Below, one piece after another: positions 45,413 through 57,442 of a DNA stretch of 64,000 bases. Position 1 is the first letter of the stretch. Every line of letters begins with the position of its first letter. A program made the translations under genes and the position numbers. The notes beneath the pieces are model-generated. The model searched no databases. It was given only the letters and a program-made list of their open reading frames with translations, and was not told the DNA's origin. Source of the stretch: Palaemon carinicauda (taxonomy: Eukaryota > Arthropoda > Malacostraca > Decapoda > Palaemonidae); assembly GCF_036898095.1 (NCBI RefSeq), contig NC_090745.1, positions 85,868,717 to 85,932,716 on the forward strand, read 5' to 3'.

Positions 45413-46199
45413 AGGACAAATTTGGAGGTAATTTGTATTTTTACTAATGCAAACTTGTAGCTATTTACACGGGTATTAATTTCGGCGAAGCTGAAAGGAT
45501 GAGCCATTAGCTTTTAGCAAGGGTAAACCACCCATCCCGCTAGTTAGCAGGGGTAGAAGGGTAGTTAGCTACCCCTCTCACTCACACACCTGTGACTGTA
45601 CTTCTTTGCTTGAAGTAGGACTTCAAAGGGGGACTGGGTTGATGGGCAAATCTGTATAAATAGCTACAGGTTTGTATTGTTAGGAAAACTACAAATTGCA
45701 GTATTTCCAAATTTGTCATTTGTTCCGTAACTGTTATACAAACCTACGCTATTTGTAGGCGTTGATTCACACAGAAGGGCCGATGTCCCTGCCAATCTGA
45801 CTTTTTGGCTTTACCCGGGGTTCCTTTTTTATGTAGGTTAGTACAAAAAAATAAGGAAACCTTAACCTCGCTAAACCTTGCTATGCAGCCTACTCAAGCT
45901 GTGTGTTGAGATACTATCAATGTGACTTTCAAGGTAAAATTTATTCCGAGTCAATATAAATAGTCCAAGGTCACCAAGACATTCCAAATACCACCTCGCC
46001 AGGGTATGGGGACGTAATAGTATTGACACGAGACTAGATTACACAAGGGAGCAATGGTTTAACTGCAGTGGTTGAGGTCAGCCGTGCAGAAAACCCTGAA
46101 TGCTGATTTCCCCAAGAGAGGGGAAGATGAAGAAAACATAAAAGCCAGTCATTCCTTTCCATTCACTCAGACTAAAACTGGGTAACCAGTGCCCTCAAC

Positions 46200-47205
46200 C
46201 TTCTGCTATTTGTCCATTAAGGAGCTTGAGGTACTTAACTAGCTGTTGTGCAGCCACCACACGACCAAAAGAGAACGTATCGAGTCTCCTGTGGGTCACG
46301 TCTTGGGTGATGAAGGTCGTTTGATGCTTCCACACGCCCACTTGGGGAAGCTGCGCCACAGAGTTGTTTCATTTGAAGGCCAGGGACGTAGCTATGCCCC
46401 TGACCTAGTGCATTCTGGGTTGAAGTGTTGGAGGAGGATCTAGATTTAGTGCATGGTCAATGACCCTGGAAATTCAAGTTGAAAGGTGTTCTTTGTGATC
46501 CTCCTCTTATTTCTCACAGTGCTGACGAAGAGCGAAGGCACTCGGAGACGGGCTGCTGCTGTTCTTTGGAGGTAAAACTTCAAACTCCTTAGTGGGCATA
46601 GTAACAGATGATCTTGGTCGTCGATTACAGAGTGGAGACTCATTATCCAGAACGAATCGAATATAATATCCTCTACCCCCGGATTTTGAGTCTTGGCTAC
46701 AAACACAGGGATAAAGCTGAAGCTTACCTCTCCCCATTCCCTTAAATGGGTGATATCATATGAGAGACCATGAAGTTCGCTGACTCTTTTGGCAGAAGCC
46801 AAAGCGAGTAGGAACACCGTCTTCCACTTGAGGAGGCGATCTGTTGCCTGGCGCAATGGTTTGTAGGGAGGCCTCTTTGGAGACAGAAGAACCTGAAGCA
46901 CGTTCCAAGAGGGAGGTCTCACTTCTGACTGAGGACAGGTAAGTTCGTAACTCCGTATGAGGAGGGAAAGTTCTAGCGATGAGGAAATGCCCCCTCCTTT
47001 CAGTTTAAACGGAAAACTCAAGGCTGAGAGATAGCCTTTTACTGCCGAAACTGAGAGGGACATTTCCTTCCGCAAATATACAAAGAACTCCGCTATTGCT
47101 GGAGTAAATACCCCTTCCACAACACCAATCATAAGACATTCCACTTCTCCTGGTCATTGATCCTAAAAGACTTCCAGCTCTCCGAACGAGAGACCGATCA
47201 AAGGT
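46200..47205 (-). pseudogene. DIRS D2 tyrosine recombinase, decayed
   Basis: Open at 47144-46446 with EFFVYLRKEMSLSVSAVKGY, LELSLLIRSYELTCPQSEV, LLALASAKRVSELHGLSYDI (catalytic Arg) and FVAKTQNPGV, closely similar to copy F. After a frame break near 46446 the C-terminal half is decayed, and the segment holding the nucleophile reads FITQDVTH where YL is expected between T and Q, so the Tyr-Leu pair is deleted. Inactive. Confidence 0.8.
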
Positions 47206-48213
47206 TAGAGGATTTTGACCTTCGGGTAGAAGCAACCTTTCTTTCCCTAACCGACCTCGCGGCTGTGACCTGAATCACTGCTGCCCTCTCCCAGTTCAGA
47301 TCCGTGATCTTAGGATCCTTAGTCTTAAGGTAATCCTCATACCTTGAGACTCTCTGAGTGACAGGAGGCGGAGGCAGTGGTGGCGCCATAGCTAGGCTAG
47401 ATCGCCTAGGGTCAGAAAGATCGCTAAATCCCTTAGGAGAATCCAGGGGGAAGAGGGGAACCTTCACTGCTGCTGCTGGAGAATTGTTGGAAATTCCCAT
47501 CGCTTGTCTAAGCACTCTCACCAGGTCTTGAAACTAAGGTCCATCCTTAGCTAACAAGTGACCTGATGGTTCAATCTGCCTGCATTTGGAGTTCCAATCG
47601 CACCAAATGAGGTAGGGGGAAGGGTGGGGAGAGTGCCTCAACCCTCTCCCAGGTGAGCGACTGCGAGGTGAATGATGATCTCGATGAGAAGTTGGTTGGC
47701 GAGGCAAGACAGTGCACTCACTCATCTCCACCCTCTCCTCAACTCTACGATACCGATCCCTAGAGCAGGTACAAACCTTGTTCACTTGACGAGAATCAGG
47801 TTTCCTCACTTCCAGTACTCCCCTCCATCTTGCTAGAAGGAAAAGCACACGACGACGCGTGGAGCCTCTCCGCCTTCAGAGACGATACAAGATCCTGTCC
47901 AAGAGCCTCAAGAAGCGGAGCTCTCTTGCTCATTTATTCTCCCGAAGGAGAATGGCGCAGTGCTTTCCTTACCCTAAGGGGTGAGGAATGATAGGGGACG
48001 GAGTGCTTGCACTACAGCGAGACTGGTAAAAACTACGAAGTTACCGATGGAAGTAGAACCATCTGTATCTGAAGACTGTACACTGCGATCTGGTTCCCAA
48101 ATAGCCAAGGATACCTTGGAAACACGACAATCTGCATGTTTCCGGCAGGTCTTATGACTAAAAGACATCTTGACCTGCCTAGTGCAGGTTACCGTAGAAC
48201 ACTGTATGTCCAC
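47198..48213 (-). pseudogene. DIRS D2 Gag-like ORF1 remnant
   Basis: The C-terminal piece (47521-47198) has YEDYLKTKDPKITDLNWERA, matching a segment of copy C, and runs into recombinase sequence at about 47205-47220: the deletion joint. The N-terminal piece (about 48213-47974) has a Cys/His cluster, HKTCRKHADC, in place of the module of copies E and F. Stops lie between them. Confidence 0.6.
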
Positions 48214-48807
48214 AGCATACTGTAAAGATGGAAAAATTTCAATGAGTACTTGATATCATAGAAAATTTTCAAATCTAAAAATACAAAATTTACGAAAAAC
48301 ACATTATCAAATTTTGTAAAAATTGTAAATAGATACACATCAATACAAAATATCTACCTACCAGTAGCTACAGCTAAGGCTACACTACAATTGAAGCTCA
48401 TGCCAATAGCTTGCAGACTATATAAAATCCTAAACTAGTGGTAGAATGGAGGGAAAGAAAAGATTCATATCAACGGAACACTTTTTCCCAGAAACTGGTC
48501 GGTCAGACAACCTAAGGTAGCGAAATCAGATGCCATTCAACCTAAGGTAGCAGTAGCTGCGCCATTAGGCGGCAGCTATGTAGAGCCGACCTGGGCCCAA
48601 GGTCTAACTTTTCCTCACTTGGCAGATAAGTCGACGCAATGCTGTAGATAGACATTGCTAAGTCGACAGCCGGGGACATCCCCATAAGGAACAGTATAGA
48701 CCAGATATTAGGGTCAGCTGGTAGGGCTGACTGCCACTACCCTAATTGTTCTCATTAAATTCATTGATTGCAAAAAATGAAGAAAGCCATTAAAAACGGC
48801 CAGGATA
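48214..48807. other. AT-rich stretch between DIRS D2 ORF1 and copy E
   Basis: No gene. Contains a two-copy CAACCTAAGGTAGC motif and ends in AAGCCATTAAAAACGGCCAGG, which resembles the sequence just upstream of ORF1 in copies E and F. Confidence 0.4.
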
Positions 48808-49679
48808 TGACAAATTCGTAGATGATTTGTATTTTTCCTAACAATACAAACCTTAGCTATTTATAAGGGGTTATACTTTTGGCGGAGCTGAAATGACAAG
48901 CCATTAAAATTTAACGAGGGTTAACCACCCACACCACTAGTTAGCGGGGGTAGGAGGGGGGAGCTTGCTACCACTCCCGTTCACACACCTTTCATTTAGT
49001 CACTTTGCTTGGAGGTAGGACTTCAAGGGGGATAGGGATGGCGGGAAAGTTTGTACAAATAGCTAAGGTTTGTATAGTTAGGAAAAATACAAATTATCTA
49101 CGAATTTGTCATTTGTTCCGTAACTGGAATACAAACGCTATTTATTAGGGGTGACTCACCCATTAGGAAGGGTGGACGTCCCTGCCAATCTGGCTTTTGG
49201 CTTTGCTTGGGGGCTCCTTATCTGAGTATGTTAGTACTCAAAAATAAGAAGTCCCTGCCCTCGCTAAAACCTTGCTACGCAAGGTCCGCGGCCTATGCAA
49301 GCTGTGTGTTGAGACATGCAGAAGTGTGAGTGTCTAGGTAAAGTTATTCTGAGTCTATTTAGGAAAAACCTGACGTAACCAAGACTTTCCCAATACCACC
49401 TCGCCAGGGTATGGGAACGCAACAGTATTAGCTTAATACTAGGTACACAAGGGAGCATAGTTTACCTGCAGTGGTTTGAGGTCAGTTTATGCAGAGAACC
49501 CAGGATGCTACTTTCCCCACGAGAGGGTAGGATGAAGAAAAGAATAAGAGCCAGTCAAATCTTTTCATTCATGCAGACTAAAACTAGGTAACAATGCCCT
49601 CAACCTTCTGCTACTTGTCCAATAAGGAGCTTGAGGTATACAACCAGCTGTTGTGCAGCCACCACCGGACCGATAGACA

Positions 49680-50625
49680 TGGTATCGAATTACCGTGGGT
49701 CATGTCTTGCAGGAGAAAGGTTGTGAAAGTCACCTGGAGCATTCACATCCTTTCTTGTAAAACCTGCGTCACAGAGTAATCTGCTAAGAAGGACAAAGGG
49801 CATAGTTATGCCCCTGACACTGTGAGTCGTCATGTCGAGATGATGTTTCGGTGATCCTCCTCTAGTCTCTCCCAGTGCTGATGACAAGAGAAGGGACCCG
49901 GGTGTGCTGTTGCCGTTTTCTTTAGGTAAAGTTTCATACCTTACCCTGGGTACATTAACGGATGATCTGAATCGTCCGTTACCAAGTGGAGACTTGTGTA
50001 GGATCCATCACCTCTGGAGACCGTGTCTGGCGACATACTCAGGGACGAAACTAAACATTGTCTTTCGCCCTTCTCAATAATGGGCGATGTCGAAAGAGAA
50101 ACCATGAAGTTCCTTGACTCGTATGGTTGCTGTCCGAGTGTGTAGGAACATTGTTTTCTTGAATCAGGAGAAAATTTGTTGCCTGGTGAAGTGGAATATA
50201 AGGAGGTCCCCTTTAGGGATTGGAGAATTAGAACCATGATCCGAGAGGAAGATCTCAATTCCGACTGCGGAAAGGCAAGTAGTAAGTCCGTATGAGTTAG
50301 GAAAAGTCTATCGATGAGAGGGTGTCCCTTTCTTCCAGTTTGAAGTTTCTTCCAGTTTGAAGTTGAAGGATCAAGGTTGAGTGATCATCTTTACCTGTCG
50401 AAACTGAATAGGGGGTCTTTTCCTTTTGTATATACTCGAGGATTCCGCTATTGCTGGAATCGAGGTATCGAGTGGAGAGACACACTTTCACATGACACCA
50501 ACCACACAAGACGTTATAATGCCTGGTAGACTGATGCTGAGGAATTCCTCAGATAACTAGACAACCTTTTCGCAAAGAGGTATTGGGTAGTCTCCAGGCG
50601 TACAATCATAGCAAAGCTATAGCTC
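49680..50625 (-). pseudogene. DIRS E tyrosine recombinase, strongly decayed
   Basis: Homology to the copy F recombinase is spread over all frames. The nucleophile region (about 49700-49730) reads FTTFLLQDM, so the tyrosine is lost. It lies between the internal complementary region and the methyltransferase part, as in the other copies. Confidence 0.6.
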
Positions 50626-51490
50626 GTGGTAGGTGTCGAAGTGGGTTGTCTGTGATGTGGAGAGAGTTCTCTTGGAGACTCTTATCAGGAGCTGCAAAAG
50701 GTTTGGAAACTGTTCTGCATAATGCCATAGCGGAGCTAGGAGAGTCCTTGAGAGGTTGACCAATGTTCTAGCCTTCTTGAGTGCCCTTCTCCAGATAAAA
50801 CAGGGACGAGACGTAACCGTCATTGTTGTACCCACCGCTGTTGCCAGAGAGCCTTGGGGTCTAGGCCTGGGGAGCAACAGCAGCTTGAGATTCAGGAGTG
50901 TTGCGAACAGATCCCTAGTTGGAGGACCTCGTAAAGTCGGGACTTTGTCGGCTACAAGGCGATCCAAGTCCATTCGGTATACCTTATCTGAGATGCTGTG
51001 CACAGATTGTCGGCGAGCACGTTCTTCTAGTCTGGAATGAAGCAGGCTGATAGTGGTACCAAACAGACTTTGGCCCATCTTAGTTTTTATACTGTTAGAT
51101 GGGAAGAGGCTACGAGCAAGTTCCTTCTTGCTTGTCGATGTGAGTCTCTATGTGGTGTGTGGTGTGTTGTCCATCACATCACTGAGTGGTCTGTTAGGAA
51201 CCGATGAGGCTGCGGAAGGACCGAAAAGTTGGCCTTCATCTCTTAAGAGATTTGAGTGGAGGTACTTTCGGACTCTGTCCAGAGGGCTGAGGTCGTGTGG
51301 TGCAGCACTATGGTCCCTCCTCTCCTCTTTTGATGTGTTCTAAGCACAACCTCAAGTCTGAGGGGTGGGGAAGGATGAGAAGGTTATGCCACTCTGTAGA
51401 TTCTCGACTGACACCCATCCCTTGAGGTTTGTCCAAACATCAGGTCCCATGGGGGTCAGAATGTTTGGGGGATCGAGGGTCTGATTCCAG
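50617..51490 (-). pseudogene. DIRS E RNase H-methyltransferase remnant
   Basis: The frame at 51078-50617 contains DLDRLVADKVPTLRGPPTRD and LFATLLNLKLLLLPRPRP, aligning with SLDPQVANKVLNLWGSPTVD and the LFATALNFKLPLY segment of copy F. RNase H is recognisable to about 51490, where the sequence changes abruptly to the ORF1 repeat. The whole RT domain is missing. Confidence 0.7.
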
Positions 51491-51960
51491 TTCGCGAGCG
51501 CGTGGGCGAGCAGGATCTCGGCGAGCTCTAGGTGAGCGCCCACGCGCAGGGGTGTTCCCCCTAGCGCGTGGGCGAGCAGGAGGTTGCACAGCAGGATCTG
51601 GTGTCTGTGCGCGATGGCGCGTAGGCGATGGCTGACGAGCTGGCGAGGTCCTATGGCGCGTAGGCGAGCGCTGAAGAGAAGGAGAAGCTTGGTTCTTCCT
51701 TCTTGCGCCCAGATCCGGAGATCGTGGGCGCGCAGGCGAACGATGGCGTGCAGGCAAACGCTGGCGCGCAGGTGAAGAGCGCTGGTGAGCAGGAGATCGT
51801 GGGCGCGCGGGGCGTGCTGCTGTACGCTGGCGAGGAGAAGACCGCAGGCGAACAGGAGAGCGCTGGCGAGCAGGAGAGCGCTGGTGCGCAGGTGAGCGCT
51901 GGCGAGCAGGAGAGCGCTGGAGAACAGGAGAGCGATGGAGAGAAGTCTCAGCTGCAGGAG
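51490..51960 (-). repeat. GC-rich minisatellite coding RSPARQ repeats
   Basis: On the plus strand units such as GCTGGCGAGCAGGAGAGC recur about every 18 bases; on the minus strand they code repeated RSPARQ/RSPAHQ. Units are most regular at 51840-51940. GC-rich and CpG-rich unlike the host DNA. Confidence 0.85.
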
Positions 51961-53154
51961 GTCTCTGGGGCATTGTCTCCGAGGATGAAGTTCTGCGTAG
52001 AGAGGGCTTCACCGCAGGCCGCGCGAGCGCGCAGGAGAATGTCGAAGCGCAGGGGATACCTGGCGCTTAAGGGACTTGCTTACATTGTGAGAAAGCCCCT
52101 TATGCCCCGAAGGGACCGGTGCCCGTTGGAGAACAGGATACATGGGCGCCCAACGCGCGTCAGCAGCCAGGAACGGAGACGGCAAGTCCGAAGGTCTGGC
52201 AGGCGAAGGAGAACGATCGGCAGAGAGGTCCAAGGAGGCAACTGCAACGGTCGGTGCACAGCGAGGAGGATCCTCTGCGGGGGAATGCGGGGGACTGCGA
52301 CGGAGAAGAGCCGAAGAGGCGCCTCCTAACTCCCTTGTGAGGAGAAGAAAGGCCTCTACGGCGAAGGGCCTTCCGACGGATATGTCCTCTGGGGGCGGCA
52401 GGCAGACCATCATCAGTCCTCCGAAGAGGAGTCTCTGTCAGTGAACTCCCCCGATGGGCAGAATCACCTGCAGGAGAGACCGTAGGACTTAGCTCCTCCC
52501 TCGAAGGATGTTCGGAGGGAGGAACTAAGCCTTCAGCTGCATCGGGAACCAAGGCAGGGGTTTGACCTAACTCGTCGGAGGCCCCTGCCACAACAACGTC
52601 GACGATAGACAGAGGGTCAACCTCTGCTATCACCGGCGACTGTTTGGCAGCAGCCCCCAACTGGATTAAGTCAAACAGGGCTTCCCTGGAGGGCGAGCCC
52701 TTAAGCCCCAAGGAAGCCCAAGGCTGCAACAAATCATCATTATTAACAGAGTTAAATGATAAATCCTCCCCCAAGGGAGGAGGAGGAGCTGCCTCGCTAT
52801 GGGAGGCAACTCCCTCTCCCGAACCCCGATGTCAGTCAACAAAAGAACGGCCTACGCTACCACTCGACGGTCTCTCGGAAGAGGCCGCTCGAGCGGGAGC
52901 TTCGGAGGAGGTTCGGGCTACGGAAGAAGAGTCCTTGGATTTTTCTTTCTTCAAGGAACCCTTTTGGACTTCTTCTTCCGGCGCCGGAAAAACCTCTCCC
53001 ACTGGGAGGTAGACCACTCCCTACACTCACTGCATACTTTGTCTCTGTCACACCGTTGGCCCCTGCAGAACGGACATAAGGTGTGAGGGTCTGTTTCAAC
53101 AGCCAACATATAAGTACCACAAGAGCGGTCAGGTAATCCGGGGCACTTCCGCAT
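51490..53154 (-). pseudogene. DIRS E Gag-like ORF1
   Basis: The ATG at 53154 gives MRKCPGLPDRSCGTYMLAVE, followed by the Cys/His module (DPHTLCPFCRGQRC, CSECREW) and a basic stretch (FFRRRKKKSKR). After a frame break, 52774-52160 matches copy F (NDDLLQPWASLGLKGSPSRE, DPLSIVDVVVAGA, RREELSPTVSPAGD-like). The middle (52012-51490) is a long Arg/Ser/Pro repeat. The C-terminal domain of ORF1 is absent because of the deletion. Confidence 0.75.
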
Positions 53155-53449
53155 AATGGTAGAGGCCAACTTCCAAACACACACTGAAAGAAAAAGCAAA
53201 AAGATTAAAGCTGTCAATAAGCGAGGGTGTGAGCAGACACGTCTGTTCATCACCCGAGCCGAAAGCAAAGTGAGCTACTCACCGGTGTGTGAGGGGGGGA
53301 GGGGTAGCTAGCTACCCCTCCCTACCCCCTCGCTAACTAGTGAGGGGGTAGTAAACCCTCGTTAAAAATCTAATGGCTCATCGTTTCAGCTACGCCGAAA
53401 GTAATACCCTAATCAAATAGCGTGGTTTGTATTTCGGTTACGGAACAAA

Positions 53450-53668
53450 AGACAAAAAGCATTAATGGCTGTCAAAGAGGCGAGGGAGAGAGCGGACACG
53501 TCCGTCTCCCACCCGAGCCGATAGTAAAGTGAGCTCAGCACACAGGTGTGTGTGTGTGTGGGGGGGGGGAGTAAGCTACCCCTCCCTACCCCCCGCTAAC
53601 TAGCGAAGGGGGTAGTAAACCCTCGTTAAAATTCTAATGGCTCGTCATTTCAGCTACGCCGAAAGTAA
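53450..53668 (-). repeat. Orphan DIRS terminal repeat between copies E and F
   Basis: Starts ACAAAAAGCATTAATGGCTG and repeats the sequence found upstream of ORF1 and in the 5' terminal repeat of copies E and F (CACCCGAGCCGA, GTGTGTGTGTG, CTACCCCTCCCTACCCC, TTCAGCTACGCCGAAAGTAA). It stops where copy F starts. It may be the displaced 5' repeat of D2 or a piece of another copy. Confidence 0.7.
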
Positions 53669-54563
53669 TGACAAATTCGTAGATATTTTGTATTTTTCCT
53701 AACTATACAAACCTTAGCTATTTAATATGGGTTATTACTTCGGCGGAGCTGAATGACAAGCCATTAGAGTTTTAACGAGGGTTTACTACCCCACCGCTAG
53801 TTAGCGGTGATGTAGGGAGGGGTAGCATGCTACCCCCGCCCCCCCCCCTCACACACGCCGGTGAATACTTCACTTTGCTTAGAGGTAGGACTTCACGGGG
53901 GACAGGGCTGGCGGGGAAGTTTGATTAAATAGCTAAGGTTTGTATAATTAGGAAAAATACAAGTTATCTACGAATGTCATTTGTTCCGTAACTGAAATAC
54001 AAACCACGCTATTTAATATGGGTGACTCACCCCTTAGGAAGGGTGGTAAGTCCCTGCCACGCTGGCTTTGGCTTTGCCCGGGGACTCCATATTTGAGTGT
54101 GTAAGTACTCAGGCAATAAGGAGTCCCTGCACCTCGCTAGCATTGCTGTGCAACTGCTGCGGCCTACATAAGCTGTGTGTGAAGGTGAGAAGAGTGACTC
54201 GTCCTAGGAAGTTGACCTGGAGTTCTTCAGATGGAACTCTAGGCTAGGACTCTCCCAATACCACCTTGTCAGGGTTTGGGGACGTGACAGTATTAACCTT
54301 AATACTAGGAACACAAGGAAGCATGGTTTACCTGCAGTGGTTTGAGGTCAGCTGTGCAGAGAACCCAGGATGCTGCTTTCTCCAAGGGAGGAGAGGATGA
54401 AGAAAAGAATAAGGGCCAGGCAAACCTTTTCATTCATGCAGACTAAAACCGGGTAACAATGCCCTCAACCTTCTGCTACCTGTCCATTAAGGAGCCTGAG
54501 GTTAGACCAGCTATTGTGCAGCCACCACAGGGCCGATAGAGAACGTATCGAGTCTCCTGTGTG

Positions 54564-55640
54564 TCACGTCTTGCAGGTACTGGCTGTGAAGGTCGTTTGA
54601 CGCTTCCACACCCCTGCTTGCAGGACCTGCGTCACTGAATATTTCTTCTTGAAGGCCAGGGACGTAGCTATGTCCCTGACATCATGTGCTCTGGGGCGGC
54701 GTGACGGAGGAGGGTCAGGATTCAAGGCTAGGTGTATTACCTTGCGAATCCAGGCTGAGATGGTATTCCTAGTAACCCTCTTCTTCGTTTTCCCAGTGCT
54801 CACAAACAAGGCTTGAACTTGGGGACGAACTGCAGCTGTTCTTTTAAGATACAACCTCAGACTCCTTACTGGGCACAGTAGGAGATGGTCTGGGTCATCT
54901 ATTACATAACGAAGACTCGAAACCTGGAAAGAGTCGAACCGAGGGTCCGGCACTCCCGGATTCTGAGTCTTGGCAACAAACTCAGCGACGAACCTGAACG
55001 TTACCTCCCCCCATCCCCTTGAATGGGCGATGTCGTATGAGAGACCATGGAGTTCGCCGACTCGTTTGGCCGAGGCCAAAGCCAGCAGGAACACCGTCTT
55101 CCAAGTAAGGTGGCGATCTGAAGCCTGGCGTAATGGTTTGTAGGGAGGTCTCTTCAGAGACCTGAGAACTCGAACCACGTTCCATGGAGGAGGTCTCACT
55201 TCTGACTGAGGGCAGGTAGGTTCATAACTCCGTATGAGTAGAGAAAGTTCCAGCGAGGAAGAAATGTCCACTCCTTTCAGCCTGAAGGCTAGACTTAAGG
55301 CTGAGCGATAGCCTTTCACCGCCGGGACTGAAAGGCGCATTTCTTCCCGCAAATACACGAAGAACTTCGCTATTGCTGGAATAGTGGTATAGAGTGGAGA
55401 GATACCCCTTCCACGACACCAACCACAGAAAACTCTCCACTTCGCCTGGTAGACCCCTGCGGATGACCTGCGCAGGAGTCCAGACATCCTATTCACAACT
55501 TGTTGCGAAAATCCTCTCTCAGCGAGGAAGTGCTGGATAGTCTCCAGGCGTGAAGTCGAAGCGAAGCTATGGATTTGTGGAAGATGTTGGCGTGTGGTTG
55601 TTTGAGTAGCTCGTGACGTGGAGGGAGTTCTCTCGGGAGC
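54564..55640 (-). pseudogene. DIRS F tyrosine recombinase, frameshifted at active Tyr
   Basis: Open from the RT overlap through RLETIQHFLAERGF, YQAKWRVFCGWCRGRG, FFVYLREEMRLSVPAVKGYR, LLALASAKRVGELHGLSY (catalytic Arg), FVAKTQNPGVPD, FVSTGKTKKRVTRNT, PRAHDVRDIATSLAF (His and Arg) and QAGVWKRQTTFTA. The next residues should be a His/Gln, the nucleophile Tyr and Leu, but one base is missing, so the Tyr codon (complement of 54577-54579) is read in the wrong frame and the protein ends STCKT. Upstream the frame is fused to the RNase H frame by a small indel near 55790. Otherwise well preserved. Confidence 0.87.
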
Positions 55641-57434
55641 TCCGTCAGGAGTTGCAGGAGATCCGGAAACCACTCTGCGTGATGCCATAGCAGAGCTATC
55701 AGGGTCATCGATAGATTGTCTGATATTCTGGTCTTGTTGAGCCCCCTCCTCATCAGACAGAACGGGGGGAAAGGCGTACACATCGACGTTGTCCCACCGT
55801 TGTTGGAAGGCATCTTGCCAGAGAGCCTTGGGGTCCGGGACTGGGGAGCAGTACAGCGGGAGCTTGAAGTTCAGCGCTGTAGCGAACAGATCCACAGTCG
55901 GGGAACCCCACAGATTCAGGACTTTGTTGGCTACTTGAGGATCCAAAGACCATTCGGTACTCACTATCTGCGTCGCTCTTCTCAGACTGTCGGCGAGCAC
56001 ATTCCTTTTGCCTGGAATGAAGCGAGATGAAAGTGTGACAGAGTGGACTTCGGACCATCTCAGTATCTCTACTGCAAGATGGGATAGCTGTTCTGAGAAG
56101 GTACCTCCCTGCTTGTTGATATAAGCCACTACTGTGGTGTTGTCGCTCATCACCACCACAGAGTGGCCGGCCAGGACCTGATGGAACTTCTGAAGTGCCA
56201 GGGATACGGCCTTCATTTCTAGCAGGTTTATGTGGAGGTACCTTTCTGATTCTGACCACTGGCCTGAGGTCCTGTGGTTCAGAGCGTGGGCCCCCCCGCC
56301 CTATCTTTGATGCGTCCGAAAACATCAAATCTGGGGGAAGGATGAGAAGATCCACTCCCTTTCGTAGGTTCTCGTCTGCTAGCCACCACTGAAGGTCCGT
56401 CTGTTCCGCGGGACCCATAGAGATCAGAGAGTCCAGGGAATCGTGTCCTTGATTCCACCGAGACTTGAGTCGCCACTGGAGGGATCTCATTCTGATGCGA
56501 CCATTGGGAACCAGACGGGCCAAGGAAGAGAGGTGGCCGAGGAGACCTAACCACGTTTGGGCTTGAAGTTCTTCTCGTTTGAGGAAAGGCCTTGCGACCT
56601 TCCTCAGCCTTGCTATCCTGTCGTCTGATGGGAAGGCTTTGTGGAGATTGGTGTCTATGACCATGCCTAGGTATACCAGTTTCTGAGAGGGCTGCAGAGA
56701 GGACTTCTCGAGATTTACCATGATCCCCAGATCCTGGCCAAGTTCGAGAAGCCTGTCTCGGTAGAAAAGAAGGGTTGCCTCCGAGTCTGCTAGGATCAGC
56801 CAGTCGTCCAAGTAACGGAGGAGACGGATACCGATCCTGTGAGCCCACGATGATATCAGGGTGAACACTCCGGTGAACACCTGAGGAGCTGTGGAGAGAC
56901 CTAAGCACAGCACCTTGAACTGGTAGATCTTGTTGTCTAGGCAAAATTTTAAGTACTTCCTGGAAGACGGATGAACTGGGATCTGGAAGTACGCATCCTT
57001 CAGGTCCAGTGTACACATGAAGTCTTGCGGTCTCATTGCAAGTCTGACCGTGTCTGCCGTCTCCATGCTGAACGGAGTCTGTTTGACAAACCCGTTCAGG
57101 GTCGAGAGGTCGATGACTGGTCTCCAGCCTCCAGACGCCTTCTTTAGAAGAAAGAGTCGACTGTAGAAGCCTGGGGACCCGTCTGCCACCTCTTGGAGAG
57201 CGTCCTTCTTCAACATGGTCTCGACTTCTGCCCGGAGGGCTTGCCCCTTTACCGATCCCATGGTAAGGGAGCTCAATGACACTGGCCTCGCTGTCAGGGG
57301 AGGTAGAGAGGATGTGAACGGGAAGCGATAACCCTGAGCGATCACGGAAATCGTCCAGGTATCTGCCCCGAGTTGCTGCCACCTTGTCGCGCAACTTTGT
57401 AGGCATCCCCCCACTGGTGGACATGCAGGGGGAC
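55493..57434 (-). pseudogene. DIRS F RT-RNase H-methyltransferase
   Basis: RT is fully readable from about 57434: ADTWTISVIAQGYRFPF, GFYSRLFLLKKASGGWRP, TLDLKDAYFQIPVHPSSRK, LCLGLSTAPQVFTGVF, IRLLRYLDDWLIL (YLDD active site), IMVNLEKSSL and VYLGMVIDTN. RNase H begins at LMFSDASKIG, where a run of seven C on the plus strand (56291-56297) shifts the frame. It continues with HINLLEMKAVSLALQ, VMSDNTTVVAYINKQGG and FIPGKRNVLADSL, then the methyltransferase part with TVDLFATALN, YAFPP and LIALLWHHAEWF. The true end of this frame is 55493. RT is in +1 register to ORF1, whose TAG stop is at 57443. Confidence 0.9.
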
Positions 57435-57442
57435 TGCCAATT

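Larger units (their letters stand above)
45413..48807 (-). mobile_element. DIRS copy D2, RT-deleted derivative
   Basis: The low end GGACAAATTTGG (45413), terminal repeat to about 45650 and internal complementary region (about 45665-45775) are clear. Inside, a recombinase gene is joined directly to ORF1 sequence, with RT, RNase H and methyltransferase missing. The high end is not preserved as such: copy E starts at 48808. The stretch 48215-48807 is AT-rich with two CAACCTAAGGTAGC repeats (about 48509 and 48539) and does not resemble the other terminal repeats well. Confidence 0.7.
48808..53449 (-). mobile_element. DIRS copy E, RT-deleted (4.6 kb)
   Basis: Low end TGACAAATTCGTAG (48808), high end GGAACAAA (53449), and an internal complementary region at about 49065-49160 reading the joint GGAACAAATGACAAATT in reverse complement. 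Terminal repeats contain CTAACTAGCG-type inverted motifs. The interior holds a decayed recombinase, a RNase H/methyltransferase part, and ORF1. Close to 51490 the RNase H sequence jumps into the Arg/Pro repeat of ORF1, so about 3 kb present in copy F is deleted. Confidence 0.85.

Noticed and set aside
48500..48560. Two CAACCTAAGGTAGC repeats as a possible regulatory array
   Set aside because: Only two copies, in the decayed part of a DIRS copy; nothing supports a function.
51703..52329. Plus-strand 208-codon frame rich in Glu-Gln-Glu-Ser-Ala repeats
   Set aside because: Antisense reading of the RSPARQ minisatellite of DIRS E.
56279..57424. 381-codon minus-strand open frame over DIRS F RT
   Set aside because: Alternative frame of the RT domain, with no motif and a Ser/Pro/Arg-rich composition typical of a shadow.
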